From assembly GCF_027594425.1 (NCBI RefSeq), contig NZ_CP115159.1:1291001-1355000 (forward strand): a stretch of DNA of 64,000 nt. Direction: 5' to 3'. The stretch is from Zunongwangia sp. HGR-M22 (GTDB lineage Bacteria > Bacteroidota > Bacteroidia > Flavobacteriales > Flavobacteriaceae). Every line of letters starts with the position of its first letter. Within the stretch, counting starts at the first letter, position 1. Position numbers and translations under genes: made by a program. This document shows, in pieces, positions 15,833 to 24,426 of the stretch. The notes under the pieces are model-generated. The model saw only the letters and a list, made by a program, of their open reading frames with translations. It was not told the origin of the DNA and made no database searches.

Positions 15833-16170
15833 AAAAATGAATAGCAAGAGGCTAACACGCAAAGCGGTGTTGTTGTTTTATAACATACTCATATTTAGAT
15901 ATTTAAAAAATATCTCTTTCGACATATTTGACGCAAATTTCGACAGAGGCTCTCGGAAGTCCGATAAATAAAGAGTTTGGTGCAGCGAATTTGACGTAAA
16001 AGGAAAATTCAGCTATAATTTGGGTAGTCCTCACCCTATTTCCCTTCACCATGTTGCAGTCAAAACGGTTCGTCGAAATGGTCTTGAACATAAGCCAAAA
16101 GCAAACAAAAATTTTATTGGATTGAAGCGGAATATTTGCTTTTGGCTCACGTTCGCTTTAGCAACATTTC
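15833..16170. repeat. Direct repeat, copy 2 (338 bp)
   Basis: Same order and length as 14975-15311. The longest conserved block is the last ~130 bases, covering TTCGTCGAAATGGTCTTGAA and AGCCAAAAGCAAACAAAAAT. The middle third has diverged strongly (for example AGTAAAAAATGAAATTG against ACGTAAAAGGAAAATTC), so the duplication is old or selection acts on the ends. Confidence 0.75.
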
Positions 16171-16228
16171 GGTATGGTTGACCGATCTAAATTTCACAGC
16201 TAGAAGATTACTTTGAAATTTGCAGCCT

Positions 16229-16355
16229 TACCTTTTTGATCTCAAAAGAACAGGATTTAGGACTAGCGGGCGCATAAACCGGTCAGCTTCGCTTTCCTAT
16301 TTATAGCCCTTTTCCTAATCCTAAATCCTGTAGAAGAATCCATATCAAAAAGGTA
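16229..16355. repeat. Long imperfect inverted repeat
   Basis: TACCTTTTTGAT (16229-16240) and CAGGATTTAGGA (16251-16262) pair with TCCTAAATCCTG (16319-16330) and ATCAAAAAGGTA (16344-16355). This forms a two-part stem of 24 bp around a 56-base loop rich in GC (ACTAGCGGGCGCATAAACCG). It could be a transfer origin remnant, a recombination site or a structured RNA. No mobilisation gene is next to it. Confidence 0.6.
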
Positions 16356-16616
16356 ATGTGACGGCTCTAAAAGAAGTAAATGAAATAATCCTAAAGCCTA
16401 TTTCATTTAATCTTTGGTAATGCTTCAAGGGAACTAAAAAGGCAAATGCTCTGGATAAAAAAAGTAAATGGAATCAAATAATCCTTTCCCTTAAACATCT
16501 CTTTTTTTTAATTGCGACCAGGGGGAGCAATCAAGATTGTGTCCACAGACACACATCTTGAATTAGCACTCAATTTGTTTGTTTTCAAAAATATTTGAGA
16601 TTTAAAAACCTCTAAA

Positions 16617-16949
16617 TCAACACTTCTTCTTTTCTAAAAAACTTCGAACTTCATCTAATAAAGCTCCTTCTTTCGAAGGAATCAATTGTAAAATTAATTC
16701 CAGCATTAATTGAATATCTGGTTCGTGATGGATATAGGGTGATGAATCTTTCGGGTTATAATATAAGGCATTAATAGATAGTTTGAGCAAGTCCTGAATG
16801 GTATTAAATAGTTCGTTGTAACTGAAAAACTCAATTTCTGTTTTGTAATGTTTATGTTTATTCGAAACTTGAAGCTTATCAAATGCTGTTTTGGATATTT
16901 TTCGTAATCTCATAAGCTCCTTTTTATCTGACTTTTTCATAGAGTTCAC
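16617..16949 (-). CDS. Hypothetical protein downstream of NTase-HEPN-like gene
   Basis: 110-aa helical protein, no signal peptide and no recognised domain. The C-terminal half (IHHEPDIQLMLELILQLIPS, then a leucine-rich helix) is typical of small helical proteins in Bacteroidota mobile elements. It lies 9 bp downstream of the 549-aa gene and is surely in its operon. It may be a partner or antitoxin-like protein for the HEPN-like gene, which is inference from order only. The ATG at 16947-16949 is preceded by an AATTTTTTAATG-type leader. Confidence 0.7.
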   Translation of the reverse strand: MNSMKKSDKKELMRLRKISKTAFDKLQVSNKHKHYKTEIEFFSYNELFNTIQDLLKLSINALYYNPKDSSPYIHHEPDIQLMLELILQLIPSKEGALLDEVRSFLEKKKC

Positions 16950-16958
16950 ATTAAAAAA

Positions 16959-18608
16959 TTATACAATTACTTCTACGCAGTGAATTTTCCGTAAACGCTC
17001 TAGTTCTATGGCTACATCTCTATGCGCTTTAGCCATGAAATTTTCTGTGACTTTGAAGGCAGTTTCTATATCCTCTTTTTTTAATATTTCGCTTGTAGTC
17101 CGTTTTAATAGTCTGGGTGCAGTTCTTAATAATTCATACGAATACTGATTTGAAAATGACTCTGAGAATATGAATACATCCGGAGCCGATGAAAAATTAC
17201 TGCATAAATGAAGTAGATAATCTAAAGAGTAATGGACAGGCTTATATTCCCAGAACACATAAAGCATCCCTAAACATAATTGTTCGATTGCCGTATGGAG
17301 TATTTGAAGCTTTGTAATTGTTCCTTCCGGCATTTCACCGTAAGCATCCACTAAAGTTTCCATGAAGTAAGAAGCGCGATCATAATGTGTTTGCCAAACC
17401 TTCAGAATCTTTTCAAATGTTTTTTTATAATAAGTTATTTCATACCTCTTAAAAGATGAGCTACACTCACTATATACTGGTAAAGCTTTATCCAAACAAT
17501 GTTGTAAAAAATAATAGCCACGATCAAGCAAAATGGATACATCCATTACAGTGTATTGAATAAGGAAAACTTTACAATCTTGTAATTGGCAATTCATACG
17601 ATCCATAATAGTTGAAATACTATCTTCAAGATCATTATTGGTAATTACCACCAGCGTAAATATTGATTTTTCTGATATTTGACTATTCTTTTGTTTGAAA
17701 TGATTTTGTTTGTCGATCTTCGTCATGCGACTTCCCATCAAGTAGGCTGTATGCAAATCAAGTTCATGTTTTAATGTTTCGAGTACAGCCACTAATTTCG
17801 GTTCACTTGAAGTCGGGTGATTAGTGCTATTTAAAACCGGCGACGTCAAACTTTTCACCTGTATTTCATGAAAGCAATTATTAAGGGATTTTCGAAGCTT
17901 TTGCTCCAATTCTGCTGCTTTAGTTTGAATCACTTCTAAATCCTCTAAAGAAATAGTGAATTCTTCATAACGTGCCGCTATATATGATTTGTCCAATAGG
18001 GTAAGGATTCTGTTATCATTCTCATCTTCTATATTGAAAATACGGAGCTCTCTATAGAATCTTAGTACATATTGCTGTTGCTGAGCGATAGAATGACATA
18101 CCTTAGCCTTTCCCAATAAAAATAAGCCAGCGGATCTATAAAGTAATTCGATGTATTGGTGGAGCATAAAACAGGCTTGTTTTAAATTTGATTGCTCCTT
18201 ATAAAAAGGAACTCCCTTATTAAAGGAAATTGCCTTTTCTAATTCCATTTTGAAATTTAGTTTTATAGATTCCAATAGCTCCGCTGAATAATATGGTTGG
18301 TCTACAGTTGCTTCAGGATTAGTGTCATTTTTTAAAACAAGCTGTTCGCTTATACAGCGCAAAAGAAAAAACGGATTGTTTAGTTTTATTTGCTCTTGAT
18401 AATACTCTAACGAAAATAGTTGGAATGTAAAATTTTCTTTTTCCACGAGGTTCAATAAAGCCTTTTTTTTCTTTGACCAGGTACCTTGATAACTGTAGGA
18501 GCAAATAATAATCAAGAAATCTCTATATTGATAGATAAATAAAGTTTCAACGATACTGGTAATTGCAGTAACGATCTTTTTAATATCTAAGGACTGTAAA
18601 TTTTTCAT
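16959..18608 (-). CDS. Tandem nucleotidyltransferase-HEPN-like protein
   Basis: 549-aa protein that looks like two NTase-HEPN units in a row. Unit 1: a degenerate NTase-like region (~1-85) and a HEPN-like helical region (~105-245) with ACFMLHQYIELLYRSAGLFL and LLDKSYIAARYEEF, both characteristic of Bacteroidota HEPN proteins. Unit 2: GSR in AYLMGSRMTK (~295), VITNNDLEDSI strands and D-containing NTase-like core, then a helical end (LHTAIEQLCLGMLYVFWEYK). HEPN domains are often RNases or toxins and NTases can be cognate antitoxins. The RX4-6H motif is not obvious, so catalysis is doubtful. A common family of integrated elements in this phylum. Confidence 0.7.
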   Translation of the reverse strand: MKNLQSLDIKKIVTAITSIVETLFIYQYRDFLIIICSYSYQGTWSKKKKALLNLVEKENFTFQLFSLEYYQEQIKLNNPFFLLRCISEQLVLKNDTNPEATVDQPYYSAELLESIKLNFKMELEKAISFNKGVPFYKEQSNLKQACFMLHQYIELLYRSAGLFLLGKAKVCHSIAQQQQYVLRFYRELRIFNIEDENDNRILTLLDKSYIAARYEEFTISLEDLEVIQTKAAELEQKLRKSLNNCFHEIQVKSLTSPVLNSTNHPTSSEPKLVAVLETLKHELDLHTAYLMGSRMTKIDKQNHFKQKNSQISEKSIFTLVVITNNDLEDSISTIMDRMNCQLQDCKVFLIQYTVMDVSILLDRGYYFLQHCLDKALPVYSECSSSFKRYEITYYKKTFEKILKVWQTHYDRASYFMETLVDAYGEMPEGTITKLQILHTAIEQLCLGMLYVFWEYKPVHYSLDYLLHLCSNFSSAPDVFIFSESFSNQYSYELLRTAPRLLKRTTSEILKKEDIETAFKVTENFMAKAHRDVAIELERLRKIHCVEVIV

Positions 18609-18857
18609 AGCGGTAAATTTTAAAGTTGATAATGAGGATTTCCGTAATTTGGGCTAACGCAAATTCGATAACTTTGGGTGGATGCAAGTTGGTACGCATA
18701 GATCAAAAGGTTTTAAAGTGAAACTTCAACGATGGTCAATGAGCCTTCAAGTTTTAAAAAGAAGCGACCGTAGCGAACCAAAATGACCAGTAAAAAACAA
18801 TAGAGAGCTTGTTTTTTACTCCAAAGGGTGATGAGCGAAACTTTTAAAAAGAATGTT

Positions 18858-18865
18858 TATCTTTG
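18858..18865 (+). promoter_or_regulatory. Promoter -7 element of the XRE regulator
   Basis: TATCTTTG fits the Bacteroidota -7 motif TAnnTTTG. It ends only 5 bases before the ATG at 18871, so the message would be leaderless or nearly so. This excludes the upstream in-frame ATG at 18853 as a start. Confidence 0.6.
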
Positions 18866-18870
18866 AGATT

Positions 18871-19278
18871 ATGAGCACAGCAACAAAAAACAGTCATATC
18901 GGTAGAAAAATCAGCCGAATCAGAGAACTTCGAGGAATGAAGCAAGAAGCCCTTGCCGCAGAATTAGGGATTAGTCAACAAAGTGTATCCAGTTTGGAAC
19001 AAAGCGAGCATATTGAAGATGAAAAGCTTGAAAAAGTGGCTAAAGCTTTAGGGGTAAGTAAAGAAGCTATCGATAATTTTAGTGAAGAAGCTATTTTAAA
19101 TATTATTGGCAATACATACCATGTAGATAATTCCTCCGCAGTAAATTATGGTTGTACATTCAATCCGATCGATAAACTAGTTAGCGCATATGAAGAAAAA
19201 GAAAAGCTTTACGAGCGTTTACTTGAAGCTGAAAAGGAGAAAGTGGCTTATTTAGAGAAACTTTTAGATAAGAAATAG
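18871..19278 (+). CDS. XRE-family transcriptional regulator
   Basis: 135-aa DNA-binding protein. A helix-turn-helix of the Cro/CI type occupies residues 13-65 (IGRKISRIRELRGMKQEALA, then LGISQQSVSSLEQ). The C-terminus is a coiled-coil (SAYEEKEKLYERLLEAEKEK), which would serve for oligomerisation. Start chosen at 18871, after the -7 box. Such regulators are constant companions of Bacteroidota islands and usually control neighbouring genes. It is followed 82 bp later by the HEFAH peptidase gene in the same direction; a possible hairpin with ACTCCGGTAAATCGGCACTTTTTT near 19330 may end its transcript. Confidence 0.88.
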   Translation: MSTATKNSHIGRKISRIRELRGMKQEALAAELGISQQSVSSLEQSEHIEDEKLEKVAKALGVSKEAIDNFSEEAILNIIGNTYHVDNSSAVNYGCTFNPIDKLVSAYEEKEKLYERLLEAEKEKVAYLEKLLDKK

Positions 19279-19360
19279 TGAAGAACAAAATATATAAGAT
19301 TTGAAAAAAGTGTCGATAATCGGATTAATACTCCGGTAAATCGGCACTTTTTTATTTATA

Positions 19361-20374
19361 ATGACTGTTATTCAAAATACTATGAATTACGATAATGAAA
19401 TAAAATTAGCAAAAGAAAAAGACGCTATCAAATCCGGAGATATATTTGATTTTAGAGAAACTCCGTTTGAAGATTTATGCACTGACTATTATAAATTTTG
19501 CAGACAACATCTAAACGACAATATAGAAATATATAATATTGAACCAACAGTTTTTGTCTATACTGGATTTTATGACTCTAATGCTTGCGCGCAATATAAA
19601 AATGATGCTTTTTCAATACAGATTAATGTAGGCTTAATAAAAAAATGCCAAGACAATTATTTACAGAATAAGGAATTTGATGAATATCTAGAGAAACATC
19701 ATTCTGATATAATTAAGCATTTTGATAATCCAATAACTGGATTAGCTTTTCAAATTGCGACACAATTTACATATTACCACGAATTTGCTCACTTGATTCA
19801 ATTTGAAAAAAAGAGAGAGAATATATCATTACAAGAACGTTTTGTAGAAACGTCTACTTATGACCAAGTTAAACAACATATGGAAACAAATGCGGATACT
19901 CTTGCTTCTATTGCAATAGCTAGCCATATCCAGCAATATATTAAAAAAAGCTTTGGAGATAATATTAGTGAGGAAAATGTAGAACTTACGATCATTATTC
20001 TATGCTCTTGTCTACTCAACCATATAGCAAATTTTTATGAGGACCTTCCAAATATTTACTACAAAGAACATAAGCATCCGCATCCATTTCTTCGATTGTT
20101 TACTGTAAACCTAAATATTATAAATTATCTAAATCAAAGTGAGTTTTTTAAAAAGATGGGCATTGATATAAACATCAATAAAGTTTTTAAAAGTGTATTG
20201 GATTTTTACGAGGAACTTGAAAAGAATAAAATATTTGAAACCAAAATCACCGAAACAATGACAAACGCTTCTAAACAACAAAAGGAGATAGTACAGTATA
20301 TGGGAGATTTAATTCAATATGATGTCCAAGATTACAATGATGCTGTGGAACAATGGAATAAGCACTTTGCATAA
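19361..20374 (+). CDS. HEFAH zinc metallopeptidase
   Basis: 337-aa soluble protease. HEFAH is at residues 140-144 and a downstream ETNADTLA (residues 175-182) supplies the third ligand (E175) with a conserved Asp, as in gluzincin-type and U49/Lit-like peptidases. No signal peptide, so it acts in the cytoplasm. Lit of the E. coli e14 prophage is a known phage-exclusion HExxH peptidase; similarity is by motif layout only. It follows the XRE regulator and stands alone. The ATG at 19361 is followed by a second one at 19382. Confidence 0.75.
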   Translation: MTVIQNTMNYDNEIKLAKEKDAIKSGDIFDFRETPFEDLCTDYYKFCRQHLNDNIEIYNIEPTVFVYTGFYDSNACAQYKNDAFSIQINVGLIKKCQDNYLQNKEFDEYLEKHHSDIIKHFDNPITGLAFQIATQFTYYHEFAHLIQFEKKRENISLQERFVETSTYDQVKQHMETNADTLASIAIASHIQQYIKKSFGDNISEENVELTIIILCSCLLNHIANFYEDLPNIYYKEHKHPHPFLRLFTVNLNIINYLNQSEFFKKMGIDININKVFKSVLDFYEELEKNKIFETKITETMTNASKQQKEIVQYMGDLIQYDVQDYNDAVEQWNKHFA

Positions 20375-20517
20375 GTCGGTTCATCACAAATAACAGGTGT
20401 TATATAAAAAGTGTAATTTTAGAAACCAGGCAAGAAAATGGTTAATCCGACAAGTTCACATCCCTACTCCCGTAACTTGCGTAACCGTAGTATACATTTT
20501 AAGAAACCAATCACAAT

Positions 20518-21630
20518 ATGAGTTCAAAATCTGATGCTTCTACTAAAATATTAGGATTTAAATATCAAGAAATGGTTGCTTTAAAAGAATGTTTTGAAGC
20601 TAAAGACGGTACTAAAATTTATTTAGAATGTTTGGGAGATGTTTCAGATGGAACGACATCTCTAGAAGTTAAACATTCGATTAAAGATGATAAAAAATTA
20701 ATTGACACACATACTGACTTCTGGAAAACTCTATCTAATATATTAACAGAATATGATACGTTTCGTTTTTATGATAAATTCATTTTACACACTACAGCAG
20801 AAGTAAAACAAGGATCAATCTTTGAAAAATGGAATGATTTAAACAAATCTGAAAAGATCAATAAAATTATTACGGTAAAATCAAATGACAGCATAAAATC
20901 ATATTTCGACATTGTAAATGCGTTTGATAAAAAAAAGTTAGAAAGCATTCTTAGTAAATTTGAAATAAAAGCAAATCAAGAGTCAGCAAAAGAATATTAC
21001 AAAGATATTTTATTAGAACATCCAGCAGTTACAAGTCATATAGAATCAAAAAACAGAGAAGAATTTATATGTTTTCTATTTGGTTATATTTCTCTTCAGC
21101 TAATCAATTCAACAGATTACATTTGGGAAATTGTAATAGACTCCTTCAGAGAAAATTCAAGAGCGTTTGCTAATAACTACAAAATTGCAGATTTGAATTT
21201 TCCAATTTCAAAAGCTACTACTGACATTTCAACAAAAGATAATTTTCATTTTGTAAAAATTTTAGAAAAAATCCAATATGATATAAAAATTGGTAACTCA
21301 ATGAGTAATTATTTAAAGGCTTCTGAAAGCCAAATGAAAATGATTGAAGCAAGAACCAGTTTGTCTGAAAATCTTGATAACTACGATGATGATATTAAAG
21401 ATGTTATTCTTGAACTTAAAGATAGTCACTTAGACCAACTAACTGATAAGTGCGACACCAATGAAAAATCAAGACGTTTTTTTGATGATAGTATTAGTCA
21501 AATTTCTTCAAAAACAACAATAGAAGGTGTAAGAAATATAAGATCATATTACCCTAAAGGTCGATTACTACATAATGTAGAAATTAAATCTATTGATATT
21601 AATCTAAAATCAGAAGATGAGAGCAAGTGA
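20518..21630 (+). CDS. ABC-3C system effector-like component
   Basis: 370-aa protein, first gene of a three-gene operon. Residues 10-55 have a PD-(D/E)XK nuclease-like layout: GFKYQEMVALKECF, then IYLECLGDVSDG and TSLEVKH, in which E/D and ExK are the expected acidic and Lys positions. This N-terminus matches the DUF4297-like/Cap4-type nucleases found as components of ABC-3C systems. The rest is helical. It overlaps the middle component by 14 bases. Role as DNA-cutting effector is inferred from the motif. Confidence 0.75.
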   Translation: MSSKSDASTKILGFKYQEMVALKECFEAKDGTKIYLECLGDVSDGTTSLEVKHSIKDDKKLIDTHTDFWKTLSNILTEYDTFRFYDKFILHTTAEVKQGSIFEKWNDLNKSEKINKIITVKSNDSIKSYFDIVNAFDKKKLESILSKFEIKANQESAKEYYKDILLEHPAVTSHIESKNREEFICFLFGYISLQLINSTDYIWEIVIDSFRENSRAFANNYKIADLNFPISKATTDISTKDNFHFVKILEKIQYDIKIGNSMSNYLKASESQMKMIEARTSLSENLDNYDDDIKDVILELKDSHLDQLTDKCDTNEKSRRFFDDSISQISSKTTIEGVRNIRSYYPKGRLLHNVEIKSIDINLKSEDESK

Positions 21631-22093
21631 TATAGAAAGGTTAGTATTTTCACCGTTTCATACTAGTAAAATTTTACATCACTTTTTAAGTGGTGCAAAA
21701 TCTGTTAATTCAAAATGTATAAAGACCGAATTAGTATATCTTTTATTACCATTTATTTACAATAATCAAATTCAAAGTAAACTAAAAAATTTAAAAGCAA
21801 ATTCTAAATTCAATGCTTTTATTGTCAACGCAGATTTTGATATTTTCATTAGCTCTCTAAATCAAAGAATAAATGACTATCGTAAAACTACAAACACCTC
21901 TATTATTCTTCTTGCTAATGAAATCGATTTAGATATAAATGAATTTTTGATTCCAAAGACTGAAATTCACTATAGAGAAGAAAATGATATTTACTTAAAG
22001 CCTATTTATAAATCAGCTTATAATTTAGGTGTTATTTTAGGAAAGGAACAGTATTTATCAGTATTTAAAAAACTTAGAATTATAGAAATATGA
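21617..22093 (+). CDS. ABC-3C system middle component
   Basis: 158-aa helical protein with no signal peptide. It overlaps both neighbours (14 bases with the upstream gene, 4 with the ATPase gene, ATGA). Size and position agree with the middle component of ABC-three-component systems, which links the ATPase to the effector. Motifs such as SPFHTSKILHHFLSGAKSVN and LLLPFIYNNQIQSKL are helical and fit the MC families known from such operons, though I cannot say which numbered family. Confidence 0.7.
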   Translation: MRASDIERLVFSPFHTSKILHHFLSGAKSVNSKCIKTELVYLLLPFIYNNQIQSKLKNLKANSKFNAFIVNADFDIFISSLNQRINDYRKTTNTSIILLANEIDLDINEFLIPKTEIHYREENDIYLKPIYKSAYNLGVILGKEQYLSVFKKLRIIEI

Positions 22094-24021
22094 GTACAAC
22101 TATAAAACAAATAGTCATTTTTAATGATACTGGGAATAAGCGTCACATTCCTTTCAATGATGGGCTAAACATCATAACTGGCGATTCTAAAACTGGCAAA
22201 AGTGCACTTATTGAAATAATTGATTATTGTTTATTTTCATCAAGGTCAAGTGTTCCTGTTGGTAAGATAACTGATTTTGCAAATTTATTTGTAGTTGTTT
22301 ATAAAGTAAATGAATTCTACATTGTTATTGGTCGTCCCGGATCAAATACAGGGAATATGAGAAGTGCATACTTAAAAATTGAAACTGACTATAAAACAAT
22401 TGAAGATATTAAGTATGATTATTTTAATGACATATCATTAAAACCAATTAAAAATGATGTTCAAACTGAATTTGAAGAAATACTTGGTTTATCATTAAAA
22501 AATTTGGAATCAGATTACGAGAATTTCGGTAAATTATCGATTAGAGACACAGTTTCTTTCCTTTTTCAACATCAAAACTTAATTGCAAATAAACATTCAC
22601 TATTCTATAGATTTGATGAAATAGCCAAACGTAAAAGAGTTATTCAAGCCTTACCTGTCTTATTAGGTATAGTAGATAGCGAATATTATCAGCTAGTAAA
22701 ACTAATTAAAGAAACTGAAAGGAAAATAAAAGCTGAAGAAAAAATCCTAGCTCGACTTCAAGAAAAAAAATCAAATCAAATAGATAATATTAGAGACCAA
22801 ATACAAATTTATTATACAATGTTAGATCTTACATTAGAAGAAGGACTTTCATTACGAGAATTAAAAAAGATAGGTCTTAATCTACCTATTCCGCCAAAAA
22901 TACTCACAGACCAAACAAAATCATTTACTAAACTAGCTCAATTAGAAAATGAAAGAGAAGTGCTCTATGTTGAGAAAAATGCAATTGAAAATGCTATTTC
23001 CAGTCTTCTATCAAATTCAGAAGATAGTTTAGATTATGCAAAACATCTAAAACAAACCAATGCTAAGCAAAAATACAATACTTCAATTGATGAACTAGCT
23101 TGCCCTTTGTGCAACAATTCAGTTTCAGATATAAGTGAGAATATTAAAAATTTAAATGAATCAAAAAGTAAATTAATTGAAGAACTAACTAAAGTTAATA
23201 CATTTTCAAAAGACAGTACCCAGATCATTGAGAAATTTAGAAAAGATAGAAAAGATATAATAACCAAAATAAAATCAATATCCAGCAACATTGAAATACT
23301 TACAAAAGAAAATGTTGATATCGAAAAAATAAAAGGAAAAAGAGAATCAATAATACACCAAAAAGGTGTGTTAGAAACGACAATAAAACATCTTTTAGAA
23401 TCTAACGATTTATCTAAGTTCAATGGTGATTTAAAGGCTTTAAAAGAACAATTAAAAGAGTACAATAAAAGAATTTCAAAATACAAGAACATCAAGCAAT
23501 TCAAAGCAGAAACTGAACTATTTATAAAAGAACAAATGGATAGAATTGCAAGTAAACTAGATTTTGAAGAAGAACTTAAACCTATTGATTTTCACTTTAA
23601 TATTGATGATTTTAGTTTTTATCATAAACACAAATCAGATAAAATAAGATTATATGAAATGGGAAGTGGAGCAAATTGGTTAGCCTGTCATCTTTCTTTG
23701 TTCTTATCTTTCTTGCATTTATCTTGTAGCAATTCTAAATCTATAATTCCGTCATTTTTAATGATAGATCAACCAAGCCAAGTATATTTTCCAAGAACTG
23801 CTAAAAAAAGTGAATTAGACTCTGAAGACGTGGAAAATTATGATGAAAACATTAAACAAGTAATCAACATATTTACTGTTTTAAATGAGGAAATCCAATT
23901 AATATATAAAAATACAAAAGTTAAACCTCAAATTATAGTATTAGAACACGCTAAGGAAAATGATTTTAAGGAATATATAATTAGAGATTGGATAAAAAGT
24001 GAAGGTGGGGGATTAATATAA
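22090..24021 (+). CDS. ABC-3C system ATPase (DUF3732)
   Basis: 643-aa SMC/Rad50-like ABC ATPase. Walker A GDSKTGKS is at residues 31-38; a CPLC motif (~residue 338) sits between two coiled-coil arms like a zinc hook; the C-terminal part holds YEMGSGANWLACHLSLFLS, an ABC-signature-like region, and SIIPSFLMIDQPSQVYFPR, the Walker B region ending in DQPSQ. These are hallmarks of DUF3732 ATPases of ABC-3C systems (predicted defence systems). Second-to-last position and coupling to the middle component by ATGA agree. Probably senses invading DNA and licenses the nuclease; this is by family analogy. Confidence 0.85.
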   Translation: MSTTIKQIVIFNDTGNKRHIPFNDGLNIITGDSKTGKSALIEIIDYCLFSSRSSVPVGKITDFANLFVVVYKVNEFYIVIGRPGSNTGNMRSAYLKIETDYKTIEDIKYDYFNDISLKPIKNDVQTEFEEILGLSLKNLESDYENFGKLSIRDTVSFLFQHQNLIANKHSLFYRFDEIAKRKRVIQALPVLLGIVDSEYYQLVKLIKETERKIKAEEKILARLQEKKSNQIDNIRDQIQIYYTMLDLTLEEGLSLRELKKIGLNLPIPPKILTDQTKSFTKLAQLENEREVLYVEKNAIENAISSLLSNSEDSLDYAKHLKQTNAKQKYNTSIDELACPLCNNSVSDISENIKNLNESKSKLIEELTKVNTFSKDSTQIIEKFRKDRKDIITKIKSISSNIEILTKENVDIEKIKGKRESIIHQKGVLETTIKHLLESNDLSKFNGDLKALKEQLKEYNKRISKYKNIKQFKAETELFIKEQMDRIASKLDFEEELKPIDFHFNIDDFSFYHKHKSDKIRLYEMGSGANWLACHLSLFLSFLHLSCSNSKSIIPSFLMIDQPSQVYFPRTAKKSELDSEDVENYDENIKQVINIFTVLNEEIQLIYKNTKVKPQIIVLEHAKENDFKEYIIRDWIKSEGGGLI

Positions 24022-24426
24022 AAACGGCATACAATAACTTATATAAAAACAGTGATTTAATAGCTTAATAGAAAGAATATGAATAAATTAAAGGTTGACT
24101 ATAATCCGAAAACTCAGTGCTTAAAATCCGTTACTTTACTTATACAAAACCGTAACATTTCATGCGAAGAGAGATACAGTCAATGTATGTAAAATAAGAA
24201 ATAAGTCAAAATATAATTCAGAAGATACGCAATGGGGGTAAAAGAGTGGAGAATACTGAATATTAAACCGTAGAAAAACTTAATGATTTTAAATTATGAT
24301 GTTTTTTGATATGCCAGACGATATAGTTATACTTAAAAGTAATTACATTCTTAAGTCATGAGATATAAAGGAGTTTGAAATGTATAGATATATGATAATC
24401 AGTACAAAGCAGTAAAAATAGCTATT
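24022..24426. other. Gene-free stretch between ABC-3C and SIR2-HerA
   Basis: No gene of useful length on either strand. A degenerate pair resembling attC arms is visible: GGCATACAATAACTTATATA at 24028 and TTATACAAAACCGTAACATT near 24138-24157. It is too weak to call a site. A small number of short A/T-rich runs and no terminator hairpin of note. Confidence 0.4.

Larger units (their letters stand above)
15750..16616. other. Gene-free stretch with repeat copy 2 and a large inverted repeat
   Basis: The first part (15833-16170) is the second 337-bp direct repeat; the second part (16229-16355) is a long imperfect inverted repeat. A 62-codon frame within the repeat on the minus strand (15903-16091, containing FIGLPRASVEICVKYVERD) is shared only partly with copy 1 and is broken there, so I read it as a remnant at most. 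The last 250 bases hold nothing recognisable. Confidence 0.6.

Noticed and set aside
15903-16091. 62-codon minus-strand frame inside direct repeat copy 2
   Set aside because: The matching part in copy 1 is interrupted by stops, so it is not maintained as a gene; at most a remnant.
14975-16170. CRISPR array suggested by repeated sequence
   Set aside because: Two long diverged copies with a gene between them, not short regular repeats with spacers. No CRISPR or cas genes were seen anywhere in the window.
20375-20517. attC-like site between the HEFAH peptidase and ABC-3C genes
   Set aside because: A TAACAGGTGTTATATAA stretch looks like a left arm, but no matching right arm with a GTT end could be found.
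23034-23504. 156-codon minus-strand frame inside the DUF3732 ATPase gene
   Set aside because: Leucine/serine/phenylalanine-rich antisense of a coiled-coil region; no features of a real protein.
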